The notes: a model not told the origin generated them from the sequence alone. Positions 1-8,860 are shown, counted from the first letter of the stretch. The stretch is DNA of 64,000 nucleotides from Paenibacillus sp. FSL H7-0737 (GCF_000758545.1 NZ_CP009279.1:4650001-4714000), one strand, 5' to 3'. A program made the numbers and translations.

Positions 1-285
1 ACTGGGGATAAATACAATATCGACACCTTCGCGTTCCGCAAGCTCCAAATCACGCTCTTCATCGCGCGGATAGGAATCATAATCCTCATTCGGTCCGAAC
101 TGCAGCGGGTTCACAAATATGCTCATAACGACCGTGTTGCTCATTTCTCCTGCCCGCCGAAGCAGACTGGCATGTCCTTCATGCAGGTATCCCATGGTTG
201 GAACAAACCCAATCGGGGTATGCCCACCTTGTCTCATATATTCCAAAGCTTCGCGAAGTTGCTTAATGCTTCTGACGACTCTCAA
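1..285 (-). CDS. panC: Pantothenate synthetase (N-terminal part, cut by window edge)
   Basis: PanC joins pantoate and beta-alanine using ATP, the last step of pantothenate synthesis. The first 95 residues are visible. They carry GFVPTMG (about 26-32), the HIGH-like HEGH (about 35-38) and [12 protein letters not shown], all typical of the nucleotidyl-transferase fold. I chose a TTG start at 285 because GGATGGGG lies about 7 nt upstream and the protein then begins MRVV, matching the family. The in-frame ATG at 297 has its purine-rich stretch directly against it. The TTG lies just after the panB stop, so the two are probably translationally coupled. The rest lies outside the window. Confidence 0.93.
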   Translation of the reverse strand, partial: MRVVRSIKQLREALEYMRQGGHTPIGFVPTMGYLHEGHASLLRRAGEMSNTVVMSIFVNPLQFGPNEDYDSYPRDEERDLELAEREGVDIVFIPS

Positions 286-286
286 C

Positions 287-1153
287 TTATTCCCCATCCT
301 TTCCGGCACCGCCGTATAAAGATTCCAGAACGGTTTCATCTGCTTTAAAAACATGACCTTCATCTGGGTACGAGCGATCCTTCACTTCTTGCACATATTG
401 GCTGATACCCTCACGAATCAGGCTACCCACATCCGCGTAGGTTTTGACAAAACGTTTCTCACGGTAGGGTGAGGCATAACGCAACAAATCATGGAAAACC
501 AATACCTGTCCATCACAATAACGACCTGCACCAATCCCAATGGTCGGAATGCTCAGTGCCTCAGAAATTGCTTGTGCTACTTCTTCTGTCACCAGCTCCA
601 GTACCACTGCAAAAGCACCTGCTGCTTCAAGGGCCTTAGCTTCATCCATCAGACGTTTTGCATCTTTGGCGTCCTTACCTTGAATGCGGTAGCCGCCAAT
701 CATATTTACCGATTGTGGTGTAAGTCCAATATGCCCCAGCACAGGAACTCCCGCAGCTACAACCGCAGTAACTGTCTCACAAATTTCGAGACCGCCTTCC
801 ATTTTGACGGCATGAGCCCGCCCTTCCTGCATCAGTCTGCGCACACCCCGCAAGGTTTCATCTATACTTCCGTGGTAGGTCATAAATGGCATATCTGCCA
901 CAATGAATGTTTTTTGTGCGCCCCGAGTTACCGAACGAGTGTGGTAGACCATATCGTCAATCGTAACCGGTAAAGTTGTATCATATCCAAGTACCACATT
1001 TCCCAGGGAGTCACCCACCAGAATAAGATCGATACCGGCTTCTTCAGCAAGTAGAGCCGATGGGTAATCATAAGCAGTCAGCATGCTTAACCGCTCACCA
1101 TCTGCTTTCATTTTTTTCATTTTCACAATATTAAGTGCTTGTTTGTTTGCCAT
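287..1153 (-). CDS. panB: 3-methyl-2-oxobutanoate hydroxymethyltransferase
   Basis: PanB transfers a hydroxymethyl group from methylene-tetrahydrofolate to 2-oxoisovalerate, making ketopantoate, the first committed step to pantothenate and CoA. The 288 residues are full family length. The metal- and substrate-binding segments VGDSLGNV (about 46-53), VADMPFMTY (about 85-93) and KMEGG (about 117-121) are intact in a TIM-barrel protein. The start has AAGGAGG upstream at a rather long spacing of about 12 nt. It is the first gene of a panB-panC unit, separated from birA by a terminator and preceded by its own promoter and a leader with a terminator hairpin, so transcription attenuation is likely. 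Confidence 0.97.
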   Translation of the reverse strand: MANKQALNIVKMKKMKADGERLSMLTAYDYPSALLAEEAGIDLILVGDSLGNVVLGYDTTLPVTIDDMVYHTRSVTRGAQKTFIVADMPFMTYHGSIDETLRGVRRLMQEGRAHAVKMEGGLEICETVTAVVAAGVPVLGHIGLTPQSVNMIGGYRIQGKDAKDAKRLMDEAKALEAAGAFAVVLELVTEEVAQAISEALSIPTIGIGAGRYCDGQVLVFHDLLRYASPYREKRFVKTYADVGSLIREGISQYVQEVKDRSYPDEGHVFKADETVLESLYGGAGKDGE

Positions 1154-1350
1154 TTCTCTCTTCGTCCTCCTTTTTGAAATTACATCCCCGTAAAAATCGC
1201 AACAAAAAAACCTTTTAGCAACGATTTGCTAAAAAGGTCCGAAGGGCAAAAAAGAGTCACTCGCGATCGTCCCTTCTGTCTCGGTCCTTACGGCTCAGAG
1301 CAGAATCCAACGTAACCGTCTAACGCAGTTATGAAGGTGATTCCATTAAT
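1154..1350 (-). promoter_or_regulatory. Structured 5' leader of panBC (candidate pan RNA motif)
   Basis: From the likely transcription start near 1350 to the panB start there are about 200 nt. They contain paired segments GAATC/GATTC around 1290-1340, GAAGGG/CCCTTC (about 1240-1270) and finally the terminator at 1203-1238. A pan RNA motif upstream of panB is established in Firmicutes, and this leader has the right place and architecture. I could not match the published consensus from memory, so identity is inferred. A decayed T-box is an alternative, since a stretch resembling AGGG..G..CGCGA is present. Confidence 0.5.
1203..1238 (-). terminator. Intrinsic terminator inside the panB leader
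   Basis: On the minus strand an A/T-rich stem of about 12 bp (ACCTTTTTAGCAA paired with TTGCTAAAAGGT) is followed by seven Ts. It lies about 50 nt before the panB start and downstream of the panB promoter, so it acts before panB and is best read as an attenuator. Confidence 0.8.
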
Positions 1351-1356
1351 AAAACC

Positions 1357-1362
1357 ATTATA
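1357..1362 (-). promoter_or_regulatory. Candidate -10 box of the panBC promoter
   Basis: A perfect TATAAT is read on the minus strand here, between the birA terminator and the panB leader. The -35 region at 16-17 bp spacing is poor, so the promoter is either weak or activator dependent. Confidence 0.45.
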
Positions 1363-1445
1363 AGTTCATCAGATCAAGAGTACAGTTCGCAAAACGATAC
1401 CGCCTCTGCCCCATAGTATAACAAAAAGGACTCGGAAATACACGA

Positions 1446-1483
1446 AAAAAATATGACAGGGGATGACACCCTGTCATATAAAA
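1446..1483 (-). terminator. Terminator after birA
   Basis: ATGACAGGG and its complement CCCTGTCAT form a strong stem with a 6-nt loop, followed by seven Ts on the minus strand, just past the birA stop. It separates the dapB-birA unit from panBC. Confidence 0.9.
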
Positions 1484-1488
1484 AAGAT

Positions 1489-2295
1489 TTATAAAAGCTC
1501 GATTTCACCTGAGCATACGCTAGAAATCTCTCCTGCGCTGTTTTTAAGGATTAGTCCACCTAACTCATCCAAACCTACCACAACGCTTTCAGAGCGTCCC
1601 TGAGGGCTATTCAGAGCGATTTGGCGACCCAAAGTAACTGACATCGACTCCCACAGCTCTTTGATAGGTTTAAAACCTTGTTCCATGTAAAGATTGAAAT
1701 GCAGCTCTAACTCATTCAATACAGCTCTTACCAGTTCCGAACGGTCAATAGGGACACCGCCCCGCTGAATCCGAAGAGAAGTCGCTACTTCCTTCAGATG
1801 ATCAGGATAATCGTCTTCAGTCAAGTTCGCAGAAATTCCAATCCCGGCGATGCAATAATGAAGCTCTCCTTCTCTTAGCGAAGACTCGAGCAAAATTCCA
1901 CATATCTTTCGACCGCCCGCAAGCAAATCATTTGGCCATTTAATCCCGGCGTCTACTCCGGTTACACGGCGAATTGCCTTACAGACAGCAACCCCAGCAA
2001 GCAGTGTTAACTGAGGAGTCTGTAACAAAGGTAACTTCGGACGCAATACAATACTCATCCAAATGCCTTTGCCACGAGGAGAAAACCATTTCCTACCCAT
2101 TCGCCCTCTAGCACCAGTCTGTTCTTCAGCGATTACGGTTGTTCCTTCTGGCGCACCGTTTTCCGCCAATCGTTTGGCTTCCTCCTGAGTAGATACGACA
2201 GACTCCAGGAGCTGAACTCTGTCTAGCCAATTCGAATCAGAAGCTTCCTGCTTCAACCCGTTTAGCGACAGCGCTTTTTCATAGCTCATGTCCAT
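1489..2295 (-). CDS. birA: Biotin-[acetyl-CoA-carboxylase] ligase lacking the DNA-binding domain
   Basis: This enzyme makes biotinyl-AMP and biotinylates carrier proteins such as AccB. The catalytic signature GARGRMGRKW (about residues 61-70) and the KWPNDLL motif (biotin and ATP site) are present, followed by the small C-terminal domain. The protein is about 268 residues, while B. subtilis BirA is about 325 with an N-terminal winged helix that represses bio genes. Here only about 30 residues precede the catalytic core, and cca, in another frame, occupies the DNA upstream. The start ATG at 2295 (or 2289) follows AAAAGG and overlaps the cca end. It is therefore probably a monofunctional ligase. 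Confidence 0.92.
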   Translation of the reverse strand: MDMSYEKALSLNGLKQEASDSNWLDRVQLLESVVSTQEEAKRLAENGAPEGTTVIAEEQTGARGRMGRKWFSPRGKGIWMSIVLRPKLPLLQTPQLTLLAGVAVCKAIRRVTGVDAGIKWPNDLLAGGRKICGILLESSLREGELHYCIAGIGISANLTEDDYPDHLKEVATSLRIQRGGVPIDRSELVRAVLNELELHFNLYMEQGFKPIKELWESMSVTLGRQIALNSPQGRSESVVVGLDELGGLILKNSAGEISSVCSGEIELL

Positions 2296-3601
2296 CCATC
2301 CTTTTTGCTTCAAGCAGCAATTCTTGTTTATTGTTAAGAAGATCTCCCGAAGCAGTCGCCTGCAGAAGTGCACTCAGCATATTGCCAAGCCAAGGTCCTG
2401 GACGTTTCTCAAGCGCTTCCGCCAACTCATTGCCTGTAACAGCAAGCTCGGAGAGACTCTTCAGTGGCATTTGCACGATCCACTCTCTTGCAGGCACCGT
2501 GGTGACAGCGGGCGAGATTTCCGTGTCCGCTGGCGAGTTCACAGCGGGAAGGGCAGCTGCTGGCAGGATCGCCAGCAGCGAGAGCCACCCTTCGGCGGCT
2601 TCCACGCCGAAGGTCAGCACGGCGGCGATCCAGCGCCGCCGCAGTAGATCCGTGCCGCCCGGTTCCCCCGGCGGCACAGCCTCCAGGGCAGCGGTCCAAG
2701 CTTCGCGGACCCGCAGCACCTGGACGACGCTGGTACGCGTCGTCCCAGAGAACGTCCATGCCCGCAGCAGCTCATCGGCCTCCTGGGCCGACTGCTTCAG
2801 GGCATGGAGGAGAAGCGCCCACCGCAGGTGGGCGCTCTCCAGTTCCCCTATCCCGGCCGTTAAGGCGGCAGCAGCCGCCAGATCGGTTCCGGTCCAGGGG
2901 AACGGGGCTTTGCCGCGCGCGAGCAGCTCGCAGCGCGCGAGCATAGCAAGGCCGCGCCGAGGATGCGGCCCCTCTACGATGCGGTCCAGCTCCGCGCGGA
3001 CACGCTCCACAGCAATATGCGCCAGCTTATCTCGCTGGCGCAGTAGCCCCCTCCACGTATTCTTAGCGATGGAGAAATCTAACACCGATGCGAAACGAAC
3101 GCAGCGAAGCATGCGAAGCGCATCCTCATCGAACCGTTCCTCAGCATCACCCACACAGCGGATCACACGGAGAGCTAGATCCTTCTCGCCTCCGAAGGGA
3201 TCAATCAAATCTCCGTCCAGCCCGCAGCATATCGCGTTAATCGTAAAATCACGACGACGAAGATCTTCCTTCACATCACTAACAAATTCAACATGGTCCG
3301 GACGACGATGATCGACATATCCGCTTTCAGTTCGGTATGTCGTCACCTCAAATCCATGCCCATCCTGAAGCACAGTGACCGTCCCATGTGCTAGCCCTGT
3401 CGGAATACTGCGTGCGAAGATGGCTATCACTTCCTCCGGCACTGCTGAAGTTGTAATATCCATATCATGCACTGGCCTACCCAATAGCTCATCGCGAATG
3501 CAGCCTCCAACCCAAAAAGCCTCATGGCCGTTTTGCGTTAGCTCAGAAATTACATTTTCCGCCGCAAGAGCCATAGCAGATGGCGCCATTTTCCATTTCA
3601 T
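2279..3601 (-). CDS. cca: CCA-adding tRNA nucleotidyltransferase
   Basis: It adds or repairs the CCA end of tRNAs. The class II head domain is clear: GGCIRDELLG, the catalytic HDMDI pair, RRRDFTINAI and DEDALRMLRCVRF. I chose the ATG at 3601 because AAGGAG lies 6 nt before it, giving 440 residues, somewhat longer than the 397 of B. subtilis. The extra length is in the C-terminal body region. The part encoded by about 2480-3060 is strikingly GC-rich compared with both flanks, with many Ala and Arg codons ending in C or G. The gene overlaps birA by 17 bp and follows bshA by 10 bp, so it is part of one operon. Confidence 0.95.
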   Translation of the reverse strand: MKWKMAPSAMALAAENVISELTQNGHEAFWVGGCIRDELLGRPVHDMDITTSAVPEEVIAIFARSIPTGLAHGTVTVLQDGHGFEVTTYRTESGYVDHRRPDHVEFVSDVKEDLRRRDFTINAICCGLDGDLIDPFGGEKDLALRVIRCVGDAEERFDEDALRMLRCVRFASVLDFSIAKNTWRGLLRQRDKLAHIAVERVRAELDRIVEGPHPRRGLAMLARCELLARGKAPFPWTGTDLAAAAALTAGIGELESAHLRWALLLHALKQSAQEADELLRAWTFSGTTRTSVVQVLRVREAWTAALEAVPPGEPGGTDLLRRRWIAAVLTFGVEAAEGWLSLLAILPAAALPAVNSPADTEISPAVTTVPAREWIVQMPLKSLSELAVTGNELAEALEKRPGPWLGNMLSALLQATASGDLLNNKQELLLEAKRMDGHEL

Positions 3602-3611
3602 TACGAACTCC

Positions 3612-4769
3612 TTACCCCCTGACTGTATCCAGTCTAGGTACCTTGCGCCCGAGCACACGGTAATATATATCCTCATACTGACTTGTAATCGAATCCTTAC
3701 AGAAATCTTTGCAGGCCGTTTCCAGACAAGCTTGTCTGAACTGCTCCACCATGCGATCATCCGATAGGAGTTTGATTGCATATTTCGCCATAGTTTCTGT
3801 ATCACCAATTGGAGCAATGAATCCTGTCTTGCCATGTTCTATGAGCTCCGGAATGCCTCCGGTTTGCGAACCTATAGTCGGAACACCACAGGCCATCGCT
3901 TCCAGGGCGACCAGACCAAAGCTTTCCTTCTCAGAAGGTAACAGAAGAAGATCAGCCAACGAAATAACTTGAGCAATCTCATCCTGTCTTCCTAAGAAGC
4001 GGACTTTATCATCCAGACCCATTTCACTGATCTTAGCTTGAATCTTAGGAAGATCCGGCCCTTCGCCAACAAGCAGCAGACGTGAAGGGATTTCACGATT
4101 CACTTTAGCGAAGATATCGACAACATCGCTTACCCTTTTAACTGGGCGGAAGTTACTGATGTGCATCAAGATCTTCTCCTCGGGAGAAGCAAAATCTTCT
4201 CGCAGATTCGATACATCCCGTGGATAATAGACACGATGATCAACGAAGTTATAAGTGAGGTCGATCTCGCGCGTAATATCCAGCACTTCTCGTGTTTCTC
4301 TAATGAGATCCTTCGATACGGCTGTTACGGCATCACTTTCATTTATTCCAAGACGGATTAGATCTTTTAGCGATTCATCCTGTCCAAGTACCGTAATATC
4401 AGTGCCATGCAAAGTCGTTACAACTTTTATATCATTACCAAGCATCTGCTTAGCAAGGAAAGCACAAACAGCATGCGGAACGGCGTAATGAACATGCAAC
4501 AGATCTAAATTCTGCATTTTGGCAACCTGAGCCATCTTCGTAGCAAGTGCTAAATCATAAGGAGGATATTTAAATACATAATAATCATTAACCTCTACCT
4601 CATGATAAAATATATTTTTCTGGAATTTCCCTAACCGAAACGGAATGCTGTGTGTAATAAAATGAACTTCATGTCCCTTCTCGGCCAAGAGTTTTCCTAA
4701 TTCAGTCGCTACTACGCCTGAGCCGCCAAGAGACGGATAACAAGTGATGCCTATTTTCAAACGATCCAT
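3612..4769 (-). CDS. bshA: N-acetyl-alpha-D-glucosaminyl L-malate synthase
   Basis: BshA transfers GlcNAc from UDP-GlcNAc to L-malate, the first step of bacillithiol synthesis. The 385-residue protein is a GT-B family 4 glycosyltransferase. It has the N-terminal [15 protein letters not shown] loop that contacts the acceptor, HVHYAVPHA, and the C-terminal nucleotide-sugar site [16 protein letters not shown]. It sits between bshB1 (20 bp away) and cca, the same order as in Bacillus, where the pathway enzymes are co-expressed. Confidence 0.96.
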   Translation of the reverse strand: MDRLKIGITCYPSLGGSGVVATELGKLLAEKGHEVHFITHSIPFRLGKFQKNIFYHEVEVNDYYVFKYPPYDLALATKMAQVAKMQNLDLLHVHYAVPHAVCAFLAKQMLGNDIKVVTTLHGTDITVLGQDESLKDLIRLGINESDAVTAVSKDLIRETREVLDITREIDLTYNFVDHRVYYPRDVSNLREDFASPEEKILMHISNFRPVKRVSDVVDIFAKVNREIPSRLLLVGEGPDLPKIQAKISEMGLDDKVRFLGRQDEIAQVISLADLLLLPSEKESFGLVALEAMACGVPTIGSQTGGIPELIEHGKTGFIAPIGDTETMAKYAIKLLSDDRMVEQFRQACLETACKDFCKDSITSQYEDIYYRVLGRKVPRLDTVRG

Positions 4770-4789
4770 ATTCCGTCCCCTTCTATACC

Positions 4790-5500
4790 TTATATAGTTT
4801 GATCCCCTGCAGTAAACAGATCTACTGCATAGGGAACTTTTGTTGCAAATCCTTCCGCATAGGGAATAAGTCTCCGCTGTCCAAGCAACATGTCTCTGGA
4901 ACGAACACGTTCAATATAACCTTCCGTTAGCGGTGTGGATACAGCATCGGCACCGAGCGGCTTGGTGAACTGGGAGCGATAGCAGGACAACGCCTGCTCC
5001 TTCAGCCCATATTGTTTAGTAACATCTACAATAAGATCCGTACGTCCTAAATCATTTATAAAATAAAAAAACAGCTGTGGAGCCGGAACTGCCGGCTTGT
5101 CCGGCATATATTTACGTAGTTTAGCATTAAAAACAGCCTCTTCTACTAGCTTACTGCACGCAATATGATCCGGATGACGATCTTCCCAATAAGGAGCAAA
5201 AACAATCGCAGGAGCAAACCGGCGAATTTCGGCTGTCACAGCGGCCACATGCTCTTCTGTTATAAACAGCCCTCTGTCAGATAAACCCAAATTCGTCCGC
5301 ACAGACACGCCAAGCAGATCAGCAGCTTGCTGTGCCTCTTCCTTGCGTAGCTCTACAGTACCGTTCGAGGACATTTCCGCAGCTGTTAAATCGCACAGAC
5401 CTACTTTTAGTCCTGCAGCGGTATGCTTCGCAATCGTACCTGCCATTCCGATCTCCGCATCATCCGCATGAGCCCCAAATACAAGAATGTCCAGCTTCAT
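4790..5500 (-). CDS. bshB1: Bacillithiol biosynthesis deacetylase BshB1
   Basis: It removes the acetyl group from GlcNAc-malate, the second step of bacillithiol synthesis. The 236-residue protein belongs to the LmbE/PIG-L zinc deacetylases. It shows AHADDAEIG (the family PHPDDxE motif, with Ala in the first position) and the second zinc motif HPDH. The start overlaps the mgsA stop by 4 bp (ATGA), so the two are translationally coupled. bshA follows 20 bp downstream, which supports the assignment. Confidence 0.96.
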   Translation of the reverse strand: MKLDILVFGAHADDAEIGMAGTIAKHTAAGLKVGLCDLTAAEMSSNGTVELRKEEAQQAADLLGVSVRTNLGLSDRGLFITEEHVAAVTAEIRRFAPAIVFAPYWEDRHPDHIACSKLVEEAVFNAKLRKYMPDKPAVPAPQLFFYFINDLGRTDLIVDVTKQYGLKEQALSCYRSQFTKPLGADAVSTPLTEGYIERVRSRDMLLGQRRLIPYAEGFATKVPYAVDLFTAGDQTI

Positions 5501-5919
5501 TCATCAACACCTGGTTTGTATTTATGGACGAGTTCACGCCAAGCAAAGTCACCGCGATCAATCGCCTTCACAAGCACCTCAGCTGTTGCGATATTCGTTG
5601 CTACAGGGATACCATATACGTCACATAGACGAAGTAAAGCTGTAATATCTGGTTCATGTGGCTGTGCCATTAATGGGTCGCGCAAGAAAATAATAAGATC
5701 CAATTCATCTTGGGCTACCATTGCCCCAATTTGCTGATCTCCACCCAATGGTCCTGACATATAGCGATGAATCTTCAAGCTAGTCACATCCATGATCCGT
5801 TGGCCAGTAGTCCCCGTAGAAAATAGTTCATGACCTACAAATACATGCTCATAGGCTAATACAAAATTTACGATTTCATCTTTTTTACGATCATGTGCAA
5901 TAAATGCGATCTTTAACAT
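5497..5919 (-). CDS. mgsA: Methylglyoxal synthase
   Basis: MgsA converts dihydroxyacetone phosphate to methylglyoxal and phosphate, a bypass that relieves sugar-phosphate stress. The 140 residues are full length. They carry the phosphate-binding STGTTG (about 38-43), the [10 protein letters not shown] loop and FLRDPL. The gene lies 15 bp after dapB and overlaps bshB1. Its place beside bacillithiol genes may matter functionally, since bacillithiol helps to detoxify methylglyoxal. Confidence 0.97.
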   Translation of the reverse strand: MLKIAFIAHDRKKDEIVNFVLAYEHVFVGHELFSTGTTGQRIMDVTSLKIHRYMSGPLGGDQQIGAMVAQDELDLIIFLRDPLMAQPHEPDITALLRLCDVYGIPVATNIATAEVLVKAIDRGDFAWRELVHKYKPGVDE

Positions 5920-5934
5920 GGTGTTCTCCCCTGT

Positions 5935-6738
5935 CTATTCTATAAAGTGCTCAAATCCATAGATCAAGCCAGTATATCCCATAACCTTTTGAATACCCAT
6001 CTTAACGCCTGGCATATAGCCTGCTCGCTCATAAGAATCATGCCGGATTTTTAAGGATTGTCCGAACCCACCAAAAATCACTTCTTCTTGGGCAAACACA
6101 CCAGGAAGACGGACACTATGTATCCGGAATCCATTATAGTAACCCCCACGCGCACCCTCAATCGTTTCTTCTTCTTTAGGGTTTCCTTGACGAAGCTCTT
6201 CCCGTACTTCTGAAATCATCTCTGCTGTTTTGACTGCAGTCCCGGATGGAGCATCCAGTTTTTGGTCACCATGATACTCGATAATCTCCAGATGCGGAAA
6301 GTATTTTGAAGCTTGAGCCGCAAATCTCATCAACAGAATAGCCCCTATAGAGAAGTTTGGAGCAATAAGTCCACCTATCCCCTGGTCTTGACACTGCTTG
6401 TCCAGTTCCACAATTTGCTCCGGTGTGAATCCGGTTGTACCGATAACCGGACGCACTCCATATTTAATGGCTAGCACTGTATTCATATACGCGGATTGTG
6501 GTGTAGTGAAATCGACCACAACATCTCCATTGCTTCCCGCGAGGGCAGCCTCAAGATCTGAAGTTACAATAACTCCTGAGTCTTCGAGACCTACTAGACG
6601 GCCTGCATCGATATCCATCGTTGAACGATCTACCGCAGCCGCTAGCTCCAACTCTTCGTCCTGCAGCACAAGTTTAACAACCTCTTTACCCATTCTCCCG
6701 CCTGCTCCGGATACGATAACTCTGATCTTGTTGCTCAT
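5935..6738 (-). CDS. dapB: 4-hydroxy-tetrahydrodipicolinate reductase
   Basis: DapB reduces hydroxy-tetrahydrodipicolinate with NAD(P)H on the way to diaminopimelate, lysine and spore dipicolinate. The 267 residues include the Rossmann motif SGAGGRMG at the N terminus and the substrate segment KLDAPSGTAVKT. The usual His-His pair before DQK reads His-Gly here (YHGDQK), although the remainder of the active site is conserved. The ATG follows GCGAGGATG. It opens a tight unit with mgsA, bshB1, bshA, cca and birA. Confidence 0.96.
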   Translation of the reverse strand: MSNKIRVIVSGAGGRMGKEVVKLVLQDEELELAAAVDRSTMDIDAGRLVGLEDSGVIVTSDLEAALAGSNGDVVVDFTTPQSAYMNTVLAIKYGVRPVIGTTGFTPEQIVELDKQCQDQGIGGLIAPNFSIGAILLMRFAAQASKYFPHLEIIEYHGDQKLDAPSGTAVKTAEMISEVREELRQGNPKEEETIEGARGGYYNGFRIHSVRLPGVFAQEEVIFGGFGQSLKIRHDSYERAGYMPGVKMGIQKVMGYTGLIYGFEHFIE

Positions 6739-6771
6739 ATCTTTTCATCCTCGCTTTCACTAGTTATATAG

Positions 6772-7293
6772 TTACTGCATATACGATTGTATGGATTTCT
6801 GAAGGTCTACCATTAATTCTCGCAAGCCAGAATCATCCGGATGTAAAGAAATCACTTCTTTCAAGGCGGCCATAGCCTGCATATGTTCATTCACCCGACT
6901 ATGTGCGATGGCAAGCCATACATAAGCATCCCCATATAATGGATCAAGGGTGATGGCCTCTTTGAGTAGCGTAATCGGATGATACGGGTTACGAGTTTTG
7001 TTATCTTCATCTTCTATCAACCGCTTAGCTTCCTGTACATGCATCATAGCTTGAAGATGCTGTAGATGTAGACTATACTCAGGTTTGCTGCCATCTAACT
7101 TCATAGCCGCCTGAGCATGAACTAAAGCTTTATCTAGCATACCACTGCGGGCATACGTTATGGAACAACGATATCTGACTTCAGCATCAGCCGGACTTGC
7201 TGCAATCGCGGCTTCAAAGCATACAATAGCTTCTGCAAAGTCACTACGCAATATAGAGCGATAGGCTTCTCTTACATAATCCCTTTGATCCAT
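6772..7293 (-). CDS. Tetratricopeptide-repeat protein of unknown function
   Basis: The 173-residue protein consists largely of TPR helices. Repeats with the pattern ALxxAxxxxPxxAxxxxxxAxxxxxxG are recognisable at about residues 15-80 and again at about 110-160. Such proteins are cytoplasmic scaffolds. I chose the ATG at 7293 because AGGATGGTGAGGAT lies just upstream. No enzyme motif is present. B. subtilis has no obvious TPR gene between ypjD and dapB, so it may be a lineage-specific insertion into the operon. It lies 34 bp before dapB and 59 bp after ypjD. Confidence 0.8.
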   Translation of the reverse strand: MDQRDYVREAYRSILRSDFAEAIVCFEAAIAASPADAEVRYRCSITYARSGMLDKALVHAQAAMKLDGSKPEYSLHLQHLQAMMHVQEAKRLIEDEDNKTRNPYHPITLLKEAITLDPLYGDAYVWLAIAHSRVNEHMQAMAALKEVISLHPDDSGLRELMVDLQKSIQSYMQ

Positions 7294-7352
7294 ATCCTCA
7301 CCATCCTCACGGCTAAATCCCGTTCGTTTGGTACAGCATATGTTATAGAGGC

Positions 7353-7682
7353 CTAATCGGTGTCTTTTGGTGTCCAACGACCAGCGTCTCGGGTATTAAA
7401 CTTATGCATGACCTTATTATGTGCTTCAGTCAGATCAATCCCAAGAGAATTTGCAAAACAAACAGTAATAAACAAAATATCTCCCAGTTCAAGCTCTATA
7501 GAATTCTCTGCTTCATCAGACTTCTTCGGCTTCTCACCGAATTCATGATTGACTTCCCGCGCCAACTCTCCGACTTCCTCGGACATGCGGGCTAACATAG
7601 ACAGCGGACTGAAGTACCCTTCTTTAAATTGCGATATATAAGCGTCTACTTCACGCTGAATGTCACCAAGACTTTTGTCCAT
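7353..7682 (-). CDS. ypjD: MazG-like nucleotide pyrophosphohydrolase
   Basis: The family hydrolyses nucleoside triphosphates to monophosphates, often for house-cleaning. The 109-residue protein has the helical metal-binding pattern EEVGE followed by ELGDILF (the ExxE...ExxD signature). Length and position, directly upstream of the dapB unit, match B. subtilis YpjD. The substrate is not known from the sequence. The start ATG at 7682 is followed by a typical N-terminal helix. Confidence 0.88.
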   Translation of the reverse strand: MDKSLGDIQREVDAYISQFKEGYFSPLSMLARMSEEVGELAREVNHEFGEKPKKSDEAENSIELELGDILFITVCFANSLGIDLTEAHNKVMHKFNTRDAGRWTPKDTD

Positions 7683-7850
7683 AAAATGTATCTTTGCCCC
7701 CTCTGTATATCTTGCCTTCTGTTTGCCCCTATGTTATCGTAAAGACGTTTTGAAGACAAATCTTTTTTGAATATTTTAACACCTGCAAGAAAAGGTATAC
7801 TTATTATAGGAAAAGAAAAACTGCCTTAACAAGGCCTAACGAGGGATTCC

Positions 7851-8720
7851 ATGAATTCAAACAAGGTAATTTCAATCAGCAAAACAGTTGCCCCTATCAT
7901 GCTGGGAACCGCAGTATATGCATTCGGACTACTGTATTTCATCATTCCCAGTCAACTAATGGAAGGCGGCGTAACGGGAATCACACTGCTGCTTAATTAT
8001 GCCTTTGACATTCCAATCTTTTTAACAACACTGCTAATCAATCTCCCATTGTTTCTGCTCGGTTGGAAAGTCCTAGGCGGCCGCCAAATTGTATACACAG
8101 GGGTAGGAATCGGATCTTTGTCCCTTTTCTTGTGGATCTTCGAAAGATTGATCTCTGCTGGATGGATTGTCCCTTTCAGTACCGAACATGACTTTATTCT
8201 TGCTGCACTATACGCAGGGGTAACACTTGGAACCGGGCTTGGGATTGTGTTCCGTTTTGGTGGCACTACAGGTGGCGTAGACATTGTGGCAAGAATTCTG
8301 GGACGGAATTTCGGCTGGAGTATGGGGCAGATTATTCTGGCCATCGACATTTTCATTATCGGCTCTTCCATCTTCTATATTCCCAAAGAAAAAATTCTAT
8401 ACACACTCGTTGCAGTGTTCATCGCATCGCGTGTCATCGATTTTATCCAGGAAGGCGCTTATGCCGCCAAAGCATTTACAATCATTAGTGATGAGGCACC
8501 CCAAATTGCTGATCTAATAACTGCTGAACTAGAACGAGGTGTAACACTCATCCCTGCAATCGGTGCGTATTCTAAGCAAGCCAAACATATGGTGTACTGT
8601 GTAGTTTCAAGGCAGGAAATTCGCCGTCTTAGTTTACTGGTCAAATCGATTGATCCGCACGCGTTCGTAATTATTAGCGATGTGCACGACGTACAAGGCG
8701 AGGGATTCAGAGAAACATAA
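7851..8720 (+). CDS. ypjC: YitT-family membrane protein
   Basis: The 289-residue protein has five or six hydrophobic helices in its first 200 residues (the YitT/DUF161 membrane domain), with glycine-rich segments such as RFGGTTGGVDI. A soluble C-terminal DUF2179-like domain of about 80 residues follows. The function of the family is unknown. The start has CGAGGG just upstream. It is encoded opposite to its neighbours, between ypjD and ypjB as in Bacillus, and ends before a two-way terminator. Confidence 0.88.
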   Translation: MNSNKVISISKTVAPIMLGTAVYAFGLLYFIIPSQLMEGGVTGITLLLNYAFDIPIFLTTLLINLPLFLLGWKVLGGRQIVYTGVGIGSLSLFLWIFERLISAGWIVPFSTEHDFILAALYAGVTLGTGLGIVFRFGGTTGGVDIVARILGRNFGWSMGQIILAIDIFIIGSSIFYIPKEKILYTLVAVFIASRVIDFIQEGAYAAKAFTIISDEAPQIADLITAELERGVTLIPAIGAYSKQAKHMVYCVVSRQEIRRLSLLVKSIDPHAFVIISDVHDVQGEGFRET

Positions 8721-8723
8721 AAT

Positions 8724-8782
8724 ATCCCCACAAAGTGGGGCCTTGCTTCGATACGTACTCAGGTACTTTGCGGGGGCCCCAA
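8724..8782. repeat. Compact inverted-repeat element with two alternative pairings
   Basis: Directly after the ypjC stop, CCCCAC and GTGGGG form a small hairpin (8726-8740). The first arm plus loop (CCCCACAAAG) can instead pair with CTTTGCGGGG near 8766-8775, and GGGGCC pairs with GGCCCC at the ends. It is followed about 30 bp later by an ordinary terminator, so it is an additional structure, possibly a dispersed genomic element. Confidence 0.5.
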
Positions 8783-8804
8783 ATATATAAGTTTTGATTC
8801 GTTA

Positions 8805-8842
8805 AAAAAGGAGCGGGGGACTCTTCCCCGCTCCTTTTGGTT
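8805..8842. terminator. Bidirectional terminator between ypjC and ypjB
   Basis: A 9-bp GC stem (GGAGCGGGG with CCCCGCTCC) is flanked by A and T runs on both sides. The minus-strand T-run is longer, and the plus-strand one is four Ts. It serves the converging ypjC and ypjB. Confidence 0.9.
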
Positions 8843-8860
8843 ATTTATATAACCATTCCA

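Noticed and set aside
2331-3311. Long open plus-strand frame of more than 300 codons opposite cca
   Set aside because: It lies wholly within the GC-rich part of cca, has no ribosome site and shows no domain pattern; high GC simply removes stop codons.
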